In this document: one piece after another, positions 50,995 to 58,038 of the stretch
Position numbering within the stretch: the first letter of the stretch is position 1
Layout of the letters: the number at the start of each line of letters is the position of its first letter
From: Pontibacter virosus
GTDB taxonomy: Bacteria; Bacteroidota; Bacteroidia; Cytophagales; Hymenobacteraceae
DNA length: 64,000 bases
NCBI RefSeq assembly: GCF_003096355.1
Contig: NZ_QEKI01000014.1
Coordinates: 62,001-126,000 of the forward strand
Direction of reading: 5' to 3'
Translations under genes and position numbers: made by a program
The notes under the pieces: generated by a model
Told to the model about the DNA's origin: nothing
The model's input: only the letters and a program-made list of their open reading frames with translations
The model's database searches: none

Positions 50995-51366
50995 ATGAAA
51001 ATCACCTGTATAAGAGAAGAAGCGGACGAAAGCCAAATAAAAAGGTGCAAGGAGCGTGTAACAGAACTCAGCGGCTCCTTTGATGAACTATCCCAAGGGC
51101 TTGAACTGGCAGGCAACAATGTGAGGCTGAAGATACTCTTCCTGCTCTATGAGGAACAAAGACTCTGCGTGTGCGATATGAGCGATGTGCTTGGCATCAC
51201 CGTTTCTGCCGTGTCGCAGCACCTGCGCAAACTCAAAGACCGAGACCTCATTAAGCCCCGAAAAGAAGGCAAAACTATCTTTTATTCGCTCACCCCGCAG
51301 TACGAGCAACTGCTCAGACCATTCTTCAAGCTGCTGGAAGGCAACAAAATATTCGAACTGGCATGA
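50995..51366 (+). CDS. ArsR/SmtB family regulator of the mer operon
   Basis: A 123-residue winged-helix repressor. The DNA-binding core has LAGNNVRLKILFLLYEEQ and the recognition helix TVSAVSQHLRKLKDR. C58 and C60 in RLCVCDMSDVLG form the alpha-3 metal-binding motif known in ArsR and CadC, and C5 and C18 lie in the N-terminal extension. It is the first gene of the mer operon, overlapping MerT-P by 4 bases (ATGA). In many Bacteroidota mer operons an ArsR-type protein replaces MerR. Hg(II)-controlled release of DNA is the likely mechanism. Confidence 0.9.
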   Translation: MKITCIREEADESQIKRCKERVTELSGSFDELSQGLELAGNNVRLKILFLLYEEQRLCVCDMSDVLGITVSAVSQHLRKLKDRDLIKPRKEGKTIFYSLTPQYEQLLRPFFKLLEGNKIFELA

Positions 51367-51965
51367 AATCAAATAACAGATTCCTCGGCTTAGGCGTGCT
51401 GAGCGCACTTGCAGCCTCCCTTTGCTGCATCACGCCCCTGTTGGCTCTGGTTGCTGGCACCAGCGGTCTGGCATCGTCATTCGCATTCCTTGAGCCGTAC
51501 CGCTATGTGCTGATGGGGGTCACCGTGCTGGTTCTCGGGTTGGCGTGGTATCAGCGGCTACGGACATCCAGTCAAGACGACTGCGGCTGCGAAACGGACA
51601 GGAAAGGCTTTTTCCAGTCAAAGACCTTTCTGGCGCTGGTTACAGCCTTCGCTGCCGTGATGCTTGCCTTCCCCTCCTTCTCCCATGTCTTCTACCAATT
51701 CCCGAAGCAGGAAGCGCAGACACCAGTAGCAGGCATCAACATGAATAGTACTGTGGAGTTCAAAATCAGCGGCATGACGTGCAGCGGATGTGAGGCGCAC
51801 GTGGAGCAGGAGGTGAATGCGCTGAACGGTATCTTCAGGGCGAAGGCATCCTATGACAATGGCAATGCCGTGGTAGAGTACGACAGCACCAAGACCAGTG
51901 TATCAGCCATCAGGGAAGCCATTCTGAAAACTGGCTATAAGGTAACAGACCAAAAGGAAAGATAG
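51363..51965 (+). CDS. merTP: Mercuric transport fusion MerT-MerP
   Basis: A 200-residue fusion. The MerT part (1-125) has three membrane segments, with the Hg-binding CC pair in the first (ASLCCITPLLAL) and a second pair in the cytoplasmic loop (DDCGCET). The MerP/HMA domain (about 130-200) has the GMTCSGC motif in ISGMTCSGCEAHVEQEV. It carries Hg(II) across the inner membrane and hands it to MerA. It overlaps the regulator gene by ATGA and precedes merA by 2 bases. Confidence 0.93.
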   Translation: MKSNNRFLGLGVLSALAASLCCITPLLALVAGTSGLASSFAFLEPYRYVLMGVTVLVLGLAWYQRLRTSSQDDCGCETDRKGFFQSKTFLALVTAFAAVMLAFPSFSHVFYQFPKQEAQTPVAGINMNSTVEFKISGMTCSGCEAHVEQEVNALNGIFRAKASYDNGNAVVEYDSTKTSVSAIREAILKTGYKVTDQKER

Positions 51966-51967
51966 CA

Positions 51968-53374
51968 ATGAAACGACAGTTTGACCTAATCATCATCGGG
52001 GGAGGTTCCGCTGCATTTGCCGCAGCCATCAAAGCGAACGAACTCCAACTCTCAACGCTTATGGTGAACGGGGGCTTGCCTTTGGGCGGCACATGCGTGA
52101 ACGTGGGCTGCGTACCTTCCAAATTCCTTATCAGGGCAGCCGAAAGCGTGCGGCATGCCATGCACTCTCCGTTTGATGGGGTGCAGCCAAAAGGGGCTGA
52201 AATCGCCTTCAAAAGTATTATCCAGCAGAAGAAGGCACTTGTGTCGGAGATGCAGAGCCGCAAGTATCTAAGCCTTCTGGCAGACCTGCAAAACGTGACC
52301 GTGCTGGAAGGGAATGCTCAGTTTGTGGACAAGAATACCATAACAGTAAAGGGAGAGGTATATGAAGGAATAAAGATAGTTATCGCTACTGGCTCCACTA
52401 CGGCTCTCCCATCCATTGAAGGTCTTTCAAATGTTCCGTACCTGACCAGTGACACGCTCTTTGATGTGGAAGAGCAGCCAGAGTCGCTAATCGTCATAGG
52501 TGGTGGCTACATCGGCTTGGAGATAGCGCAGTTATATAACCGCTTAGGCACTAAGGTCACTGTTGTGATGTCATATGACAGAGTGCTTGTAAAAGAGGGT
52601 CATGACATCACGGATGAACTGACAAAGCACCTGACCGATGAAGGCATAGAGATAAAAACGGGTGCTGCCATCAAGCGTGTTTGGCAGGAAAACAGTATTG
52701 TTAATGCTGAACTTGAGTACAACGGGCAAGTCCATCACCTCGAAGCCTCACACGTTGTCATTGCGACAGGAAGGAGAGCAAACACTGAGAACTTAGGCTT
52801 GGAGAAGGCTGGCGTGGTAACAGGCAGAAAAGGGCATGTGGTAGTTAACGAGTACCTTGAAACGAATGTGCCGAACATCTATGCCATCGGTGACGTGAAC
52901 ACCCTCCCGCAGTTCGTTTACACAGCCGCCTATGAAGGCACAACAGCGGTGGGAAACGCCTTCCAAGGGGCAAAGATTGAAGTTGATTACAACGTGCTGC
53001 CGTGGGTGGTGTTTACAGACCCTCAGGTGGCAGGCGTGGGTATGGACGAGCGACAGGCAGAAGAAAGAGGCATCCCCTACGAAGCAACCGTTATGCCCTT
53101 ATCGGAGGTTCCCCGCAGCATTGCCGCCCTGGATACACGTGGCTTCATCAAACTGATTCGCAACACCGAGACCGACCATTTGTTGGGTGCCAGGATAGTG
53201 GCTCCTGAGGGCAGCGAGCTAACAATGGAGTTGAGCCTTGCCATCAAGTACAATATTACGGTGAAGGAACTCGCCTCGGCTCTCCACCCGTACCTGACGC
53301 TGGCAGAGGGCGTGAAGCTGGCAGCCATGTCCTTTACAAAAGATGTGAAGAAGATGAGTTGCTGCGCTGGTTAG
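51968..53374 (+). CDS. merA: Mercuric reductase
   Basis: A 468-residue FAD enzyme that reduces Hg(II) to volatile Hg(0) with NADPH. The FAD motif is IIIGGGSAAFAAA (residues 8-20). The redox pair is C43/C48 in GGTCVNVGCVPSK. The NAD(P) motif is VIGGGYIGLEIA. The C-terminal SCCAG (C465, C466) delivers Hg to the active site, and the diagnostic segment HPYLTLAEGVKLAA is present. The N-terminal HMA domain of many MerA proteins is missing; the domain is instead fused to MerT in the preceding gene. It ends at a hairpin terminator shared with acr3. Confidence 0.96.
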   Translation: MKRQFDLIIIGGGSAAFAAAIKANELQLSTLMVNGGLPLGGTCVNVGCVPSKFLIRAAESVRHAMHSPFDGVQPKGAEIAFKSIIQQKKALVSEMQSRKYLSLLADLQNVTVLEGNAQFVDKNTITVKGEVYEGIKIVIATGSTTALPSIEGLSNVPYLTSDTLFDVEEQPESLIVIGGGYIGLEIAQLYNRLGTKVTVVMSYDRVLVKEGHDITDELTKHLTDEGIEIKTGAAIKRVWQENSIVNAELEYNGQVHHLEASHVVIATGRRANTENLGLEKAGVVTGRKGHVVVNEYLETNVPNIYAIGDVNTLPQFVYTAAYEGTTAVGNAFQGAKIEVDYNVLPWVVFTDPQVAGVGMDERQAEERGIPYEATVMPLSEVPRSIAALDTRGFIKLIRNTETDHLLGARIVAPEGSELTMELSLAIKYNITVKELASALHPYLTLAEGVKLAAMSFTKDVKKMSCCAG

Positions 53375-53385
53375 TGGCACTAATA

Positions 53386-53417
53386 CAAAAAGGTGACCTA
53401 CAAGCGCCACCTTTTTG
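53386..53417. terminator. Bidirectional terminator merA / acr3
   Basis: 10-bp stem CAAAAAGGTG / CACCTTTTTG between convergent genes. Confidence 0.75.
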
Positions 53418-53466
53418 CTTAGCATACTTGGGCTGCATGGGTAGCCCGAGTAGTTTGAGATGGCTT

Positions 53467-54552
53467 TCAGGAAGTAATAAGTTCCTGCTCCTTGCTGTAC
53501 CACTTCCGTTTAAACCAGAAGGCAACGTTAACCAGCAATATCAGCGCTGGCACTTCCACCAGCGGTCCAATCACGCCAGCAAACGCCTGACCTGAATTGA
53601 TGCCGAAGATACCGATGGCAACGGCTATGGCTAACTCGAAGTTATTGCCCGTAGCGGTGAAGGAAATAGCGGTGTTCTTGGAATAATCCGCTCCCAATTT
53701 CTTGCCAACCACAAAGCTGACCACGAACATGATGGCAAAGTACAGCACCAGCGGCACGGCTAATTTCAGCACATCGAATGGTATGTTCACAATGGTGTCG
53801 CCTTTCAGGCTGAACATCAGCACGATGGTAAAAAGCAGGGCGATGAGTGTAATGGGCGATATGAACGGGATGTATTTGTTGTTGAACCAGTCAAGTCCTT
53901 TCCAGCTTATCAGCGCATAGCGGCTCACAATACCAGCGAAGAACGGGATGCCCAGATAAATCAGCACGCTCTCGGCTATCTGCCCGATGGTGATGTCAAT
54001 CTCGATGCTGTTGACCCCGAAGTACGGAGGAAGCACCGAGATGAACAGGTAGGTATACAGACTGTAAAAGAAAATCTGGAAGATGCTGTTGAGTGCCACC
54101 AGACCAGCCGCATATTCTCTGTTTCCTTCTGCCAGTTCGTTCCACACGATAACCATGGCAATGCATCGGGCGATGCCTATCAGTATCAGCCCTATCATGT
54201 ACTCTGGCTCGTTGTGGAAAAACAGTATCGCCAGAAAGAACATCAGCAGCGGACCGATAACCCAATTCAGCAGCAGGGAGATGCTCAGAATCTTCACGTT
54301 TCGGAACACCTCGCCCATCTTCTCATAGCGCACCTTCGCCAGCGGAGGGTACATCATCAGTATCAGCCCGATGGCTAAGGGGATGTTGGTGGTGCCGCTG
54401 GAAAAAGAGTTGATGAAGGTGGAGGACTCGGGCAGGAAATAGCCGATGCCCACGCCCAGGAACATGGCAAGAAATATCCACAGGGTCAGGTAGCGGTCAA
54501 GAAAACTCAGTTTCTTTCGATTGTGGGTAGGTGTACAGTTGGTAGCGCTCAT
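53467..54552 (-). CDS. acr3: Arsenite efflux transporter, ACR3 family
   Basis: A 361-residue inner-membrane carrier with about ten membrane segments. The conserved Cys essential for arsenite export is in [39 protein letters not shown] and the closing [13 protein letters not shown] are ACR3 hallmarks. It exports As(III). It is the last gene of a four-gene ars operon on the minus strand, 12 bases after the metallophosphoesterase gene. No arsA ATPase and no arsenate reductase gene are seen in this window. Confidence 0.95.
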   Translation of the reverse strand: MSATNCTPTHNRKKLSFLDRYLTLWIFLAMFLGVGIGYFLPESSTFINSFSSGTTNIPLAIGLILMMYPPLAKVRYEKMGEVFRNVKILSISLLLNWVIGPLLMFFLAILFFHNEPEYMIGLILIGIARCIAMVIVWNELAEGNREYAAGLVALNSIFQIFFYSLYTYLFISVLPPYFGVNSIEIDITIGQIAESVLIYLGIPFFAGIVSRYALISWKGLDWFNNKYIPFISPITLIALLFTIVLMFSLKGDTIVNIPFDVLKLAVPLVLYFAIMFVVSFVVGKKLGADYSKNTAISFTATGNNFELAIAVAIGIFGINSGQAFAGVIGPLVEVPALILLVNVAFWFKRKWYSKEQELITS

Positions 54553-54564
54553 ATCGTTATCCTT

Positions 54565-55341
54565 TTAGCAGCCTTTTCTCAGATTCTCAGCATAGGCATT
54601 GGGCAGGATGCAGTCCTCAATGGCTCGGGCTGCCTTCTCATAGTCATATTTGAAGCGGATGAACTCCACCTCCACGCTGTCCTTATCCAGCACGGAACTC
54701 TTATCGTTTATCGTGAGCATCACGTAGCCCCCACGGTTGTCGCCATCCTTGGGCTTGCCCACAGAGCCGATGTTGATGGCGTGGCGGTAATGGTTGTTGC
54801 CATCCTCACCTGAGTTCAGTATGCGATGATACGGCTTATGGGTATGCCCGAAGCACAGGATGTCGGCATCAGCGTCCTTCATGATGCGCAGCAGGCTCTT
54901 TTCGTCTCGGTCTTCAAACAGGTACTCGTTTATCTTCCTTGGGCTGCCATGCACCAGCAATAGGTTCAGTTTGTCGTTGTTCAACTGGTACTCCACTTTC
55001 AAGTGCGCTGGCAGTGTTCGCAGGTACTGGCGTTGCTCGGGCTTGATGATGTCGTTGGTAAAGGAGATGGAAACGGAGCCGTTGGCTTTTTCCTCGTCCG
55101 TTTTATAGGCGCAGCCGCAGTCATTGCTTTCCCTGCCGATGCCAAAGTCGTAGTTGCCTGCAATGGTCGGGATGTTGCGCCTGCGTATTTCGTCCACCAC
55201 CTCGTTTGCCCAGATGTTGTAGCCCACCAGGTCTCCGAGGCAGTAGATAAAATCTGGTTTCCTGTTGTCCACGTCCTCGAAGAACGCCTCTAACGCAGGC
55301 AGGTTGGCGTGGATGTCACTGAAAAGAGCTATCTTACTCAT
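54565..55341 (-). CDS. Metallophosphoesterase in ars operon
   Basis: A 258-residue calcineurin-like phosphoesterase (YfcE/MPPE type). The metal motifs are in order: FSDIHANLPALEAF, CLGDLVGYN, IAGNYDFG, LLVHGSPR and CFGHTHKPY. A CGC cluster in NDCGCAYK and a C-terminal Cys are unusual additions. It lies between DUF6428 and acr3 in the ars operon. The substrate is unknown. Phosphatases of this type recur in arsenic islands, so a role in arsenic handling, for instance on arsenylated or phosphorylated metabolites, is plausible but unproven. Confidence 0.9.
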   Translation of the reverse strand: MSKIALFSDIHANLPALEAFFEDVDNRKPDFIYCLGDLVGYNIWANEVVDEIRRRNIPTIAGNYDFGIGRESNDCGCAYKTDEEKANGSVSISFTNDIIKPEQRQYLRTLPAHLKVEYQLNNDKLNLLLVHGSPRKINEYLFEDRDEKSLLRIMKDADADILCFGHTHKPYHRILNSGEDGNNHYRHAINIGSVGKPKDGDNRGGYVMLTINDKSSVLDKDSVEVEFIRFKYDYEKAARAIEDCILPNAYAENLRKGC

Positions 55342-55386
55342 GTTGTCCTTTGGGTTGGATGGAAATTATGAGGGAACACTGGCTGC

Positions 55387-55854
55387 TTAGCAGCAGCCAC
55401 CTCCTGGTGTGCAGGTGTTGCCCGACTGTATCTCTCTGAGGTTGATTCTCAGTTTCTCTTTCGGGATACCGCACTTGTCTGGGGCAAGGCAATTGGTCGT
55501 TTTGGAAAGTAGCACGAAGTGATTCCCGTTATAGCCAAGGTCGTACTTGCCAATGGTCTCCCCTTGGTATTCCACTTCAATGTCCAGGTCCTCTATGCCC
55601 AGGGCTTTCTCCGACAGGGCGATGATATTAAGCAGTTTCTGAGGCTTTAATCGGTGGTCAAAGTCGTTGGCATCCCATAGCTGGAAGTTCGCCACCTTCT
55701 CGGTGCGCACCGTTCCACCACAGTCGATGAAGTGCTTGGTCACCACACCCACCTCGGTCACGTGGAAATGTTCTGGCACTTTCGTGCCGTTTTCCAACTC
55801 GAAGTCCACCGCTTTGGCTGTTTGCAGAATGTGCTTTACCTCTGATAGTTTCAT
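55387..55854 (-). CDS. DUF6428 family protein in ars operon
   Basis: A 155-residue soluble protein. The opening MKLSEVKHILQTAKAVDFELENG and the middle HFHVTEVGVVTKHFIDCGG match DUF6428, a family typically found beside arsR in Bacteroidota. The C-terminal tail TCTPGGGCC and the pair in NCLAPDKCG give five cysteines that could bind arsenite. Possible roles are an arsenic chaperone or binder; none is shown. It lies 39 bases after arsR. Confidence 0.88.
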   Translation of the reverse strand: MKLSEVKHILQTAKAVDFELENGTKVPEHFHVTEVGVVTKHFIDCGGTVRTEKVANFQLWDANDFDHRLKPQKLLNIIALSEKALGIEDLDIEVEYQGETIGKYDLGYNGNHFVLLSKTTNCLAPDKCGIPKEKLRINLREIQSGNTCTPGGGCC

Positions 55855-55893
55855 GCTATTATATGTTTAACTATTAATCGTGTGTTCTCTTGT

Positions 55894-56226
55894 TTAGCAA
55901 CAGGCAGTGTTCTGGCTTCTGACGCCATCCAGCAGGGCAGCAAAGTAGCCGTTCAGATACTCGATTGCTCTTTCGTCCAGGCAGTAGCAGACAGCGTTGC
56001 CCTCCACCGTGCCTTTGATGATGCCAGCGTTCTTGAGTTCTTTCAGGTGCTGCGAGACCGTTGCCTGCGCCAGTGGCAGTTCGCTCACGATGTCACCGCA
56101 CACGCAGGATTTGGCTTTGAGCAGGTGTTCGATGATGGCGACTCTCGCTGGATGCCCCAAGGCTTTGAGCAGGAGGGCAGTCTTGTTTTGCGCCTCCGTG
56201 TAGTGTTCGGTTTTCGTCAATCCCAT
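55894..56226 (-). CDS. arsR: ArsR/SmtB family arsenic repressor
   Basis: A 110-residue winged-helix repressor. ALLLKALGHPARVAIIEHLL begins the DNA-binding fold, and ATVSQHLKELKNAG is the recognition helix. The As(III)-binding pair is C41/C43 in KSCVCGDI. Further cysteines sit in VCYC and in the C-terminal tail ACC (C109, C110). First gene of the ars operon (arsR, DUF6428, metallophosphoesterase, acr3). An operator-like palindrome lies just upstream. Confidence 0.94.
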   Translation of the reverse strand: MGLTKTEHYTEAQNKTALLLKALGHPARVAIIEHLLKAKSCVCGDIVSELPLAQATVSQHLKELKNAGIIKGTVEGNAVCYCLDERAIEYLNGYFAALLDGVRSQNTACC

Positions 56227-56242
56227 AGCTTCTAATCGGTTG

Positions 56243-56258
56243 ATTGCAATATTACGAT
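56243..56258. promoter_or_regulatory. Candidate ArsR operator
   Basis: ATTGCAATATTACGAT, an imperfect palindrome (12 of 16) centred on AATATT, 17-32 bases before the arsR ATG. On the minus strand it overlaps a -7-like TAATATTG. Confidence 0.5.
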
Positions 56259-56310
56259 GAACTTTAAAAAGGGAAAAGAAGTTCCGCTGTTATTTTCGAA
56301 ATTATCGCTT

Positions 56311-56350
56311 AAAACCAAGGGAGGCAGCACTTGCCGTACCGCCTCCCTTG
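56311..56350 (-). terminator. arsI terminator
   Basis: 10-bp perfect stem CAAGGGAGGC / GCCTCCCTTG with a 15-nt loop; on the minus strand it is followed by GGTTTT. It separates arsI from the arsR transcript. Confidence 0.75.
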
Positions 56351-56376
56351 CAAATCATGTAAGCCCTGTGATAACT

Positions 56377-56874
56377 TTATTTTATAGAGCAGCTTCCATC
56401 GCAGGCAGGCGCTTCTACCGCCTCGGAGACAAGTGCGTCAATCCCATCGTTGCCATCCCATTTCTCCATCACCTCGGGTGCAGGTCTGGCATTGATGCCT
56501 TCTCCGTACACCGTGGCGGTGCCGTGTGTGTAGAAGGCTTCCCAATCCACTCCCTGCGGGTCTGTTATCCATGACTTCTGGCTCTTGGAGTAGCAGCAGG
56601 TGCATTCGCCTTCCTCGAACACCGTGCCTTTGGCGTTCTGCATGTTGACGTAGACATCCTGCAACTCTTCATCGGTGTCCACTTGCAAGCCCAGATGCTC
56701 GATACCCGTTTCCGCATGTCCTGTGGAGATGGCGAAGTTCACCCGTGGGTCTTCCAGCATCCACTTGGCGTAGTCGGGCTTGACCACGGTGGCATCCGTG
56801 CCGAACAAGGCGTTGTAGAAGGCGATGCTCTCACCTAAATTTTTTACTCTGACGTGTACGTGAAATCTTTTCAT
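56377..56874 (-). CDS. arsI: ArsI-like C-As lyase (ArsI/CadI family)
   Basis: A 165-residue VOC-fold dioxygenase. The family's signature is C91-x-C93-C94 in EGECTCCYSKSQKSW, where the vicinal pair binds trivalent arsenic. Likely Fe(II) ligands are a His in FHVHVRV, H60 in GIEHLGLQV and E112 in GVDWEAFY. ArsI cleaves the C-As bond of methylarsenite and trivalent aromatic arsenicals, giving arsenite. A second Cys pair is in the tail (PACDGSCSIK). The gene follows sigZ by 70 bases on the same strand. The alternative, a cadmium-induced CadI relative, cannot be excluded. Confidence 0.9.
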   Translation of the reverse strand: MKRFHVHVRVKNLGESIAFYNALFGTDATVVKPDYAKWMLEDPRVNFAISTGHAETGIEHLGLQVDTDEELQDVYVNMQNAKGTVFEEGECTCCYSKSQKSWITDPQGVDWEAFYTHGTATVYGEGINARPAPEVMEKWDGNDGIDALVSEAVEAPACDGSCSIK

Positions 56875-56944
56875 GGCTGTGTCAATCTTACGTTTAGTTC
56901 TTGTTTGTAAGGAAGACTGACCAGCCTCGGAAAAGACGCAGGAT

Positions 56945-57520
56945 TCACTCGATTTTTTTCCTGTGGCGCTGCAACGGCTCGCAGCTTTCCTTCACGCTGA
57001 ACCCAATGACGTTGCCGCTGGCATCGGTCTCCATCGTGCAGCAGGTCTGTATCTCCTTTTGAAGCATTTCCCTGGCTCGCTGGATACGGCTCTTGGCGGC
57101 ACTCAGACCCAGGTTCAACTGCTCGGCAATGTCAGCCTGCTTCACCCCTTCGATGTCCGAGAGGTACAGGGGGCGTGCGTACTTCTCGGGCAGCAGGTTG
57201 ATTAGCGGCTCCACGTACTCAGCCAGCTCACGCCATACTTGGTTCTCTTCCTCCTGGCTCGGCTCAGGTATTTCATCGGTAAACTTCTTTTGCCTGCGCC
57301 AATAGTCCACGATGGCGTGGTTGGCAATCTGGAACAACCACGAGTCAAGCTTTTGTATTTCCCTGTCGGAGCAGCAGGCACTGTAAATCTTCATTAGCAC
57401 CTCCTGCATGATTTCATTGGAAGCGTCCGTGTCTTTTACTCTGCTCAGTATGTAGCCTGTCAGAGCTTTTTGGTAGTCGAGCCACAGAGCCGATGCCTGG
57501 GAGTATTTTGAAATCTTCAT
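56945..57520 (-). CDS. sigZ: RNA polymerase sigma factor, SigZ type, with cysteine tail
   Basis: A 191-residue ECF-type sigma factor. Region 2 has NEIMQEVLMKIYSACC and SWLFQIANHAIVDYWRRQ; region 4 has LLPEKYARPLYLSDIEGVKQ and the HTH AEQLNLGLSAAKSRIQRARE. A 40-residue extension follows with C160, C161 and C180, and another CC pair (C49, C50) sits in region 2. SigZ-type factors with such tails are frequent beside arsenic genes. No anti-sigma gene is seen. The cysteines may let the factor sense metal directly; this is inference. Confidence 0.9.
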   Translation of the reverse strand: MKISKYSQASALWLDYQKALTGYILSRVKDTDASNEIMQEVLMKIYSACCSDREIQKLDSWLFQIANHAIVDYWRRQKKFTDEIPEPSQEEENQVWRELAEYVEPLINLLPEKYARPLYLSDIEGVKQADIAEQLNLGLSAAKSRIQRAREMLQKEIQTCCTMETDASGNVIGFSVKESCEPLQRHRKKIE

Positions 57521-57624
57521 ACAAGCGTTGATAAGGAGATAATATGTAAGTTAATAACTGCCTATCATATTCAGTCAAACTTCCCACGGATACTAAATCC
57601 CACTATACATAGCTACGCAAAGCC

Positions 57625-57655
57625 TTGAGCATTAAGATTAGAAGCCGTATCTTTG
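57625..57655 (+). promoter_or_regulatory. Promoter of DUF6660 operon
   Basis: TTG at 57625-57627 and TATCTTTG at 57648-57655, spaced 20 bases, a full match to the Bacteroidota consensus. The GTG start codon follows only 4 bases later, so the message is probably leaderless. Confidence 0.6.
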
Positions 57656-57659
57656 CATT

Positions 57660-57962
57660 GTGAAAGCTCTGACTATCATATTAGCACTATTAGTAACTTT
57701 GCTCTCGGTTTCGCCTTGCTGCATCTCCGATATCTGCGAAATCGATAGTAAAAAGACCGAACAAGCGGATAATCATGACGCAGATACAGAAGTCTGCTCC
57801 CCTTTCTACAGCTGCTCAACCTGTATCGGTTTTACGGTGTATGACTTCACCCTTGAGCCAGCCTCTTTGTTTTCACATAGCTCAGTCCACCACCCAGGCT
57901 ACAGGCAAAGCCTGTTTCCCCAGTTCTACCATTCCTTCTGGCAGCCCCCGAAGCTAAGCTAA
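57660..57962 (+). CDS. DUF6660 family exported protein (GTG start)
   Basis: A 100-residue protein with a signal peptide (about 1-18). Its cysteines (SPCCISDIC, EVCSPFYSCSTC) and a His-rich segment (SHSSVHHPG) suggest a periplasmic metal binder. The only possible start is GTG, since no other Met occurs. The pattern fits DUF6660, a small family found beside metal-type TonB receptors in Bacteroidota. It begins an operon with a TonB receptor and an HMA-CDF transporter. Confidence 0.8.
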   Translation: MKALTIILALLVTLLSVSPCCISDICEIDSKKTEQADNHDADTEVCSPFYSCSTCIGFTVYDFTLEPASLFSHSSVHHPGYRQSLFPQFYHSFWQPPKLS

Positions 57963-58038
57963 TGCCATAACATTGTAGTTCTGTGCGGTGCATTCCTGTA
58001 CCGTACCTTTTTCTATTATAGCGTTAGATTAACCCAGA

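Noticed and set aside
51968..53374. Dihydrolipoamide dehydrogenase or glutathione reductase
   Set aside because: The C-terminal SCCAG and the neighbouring merTP gene identify mercuric reductase.
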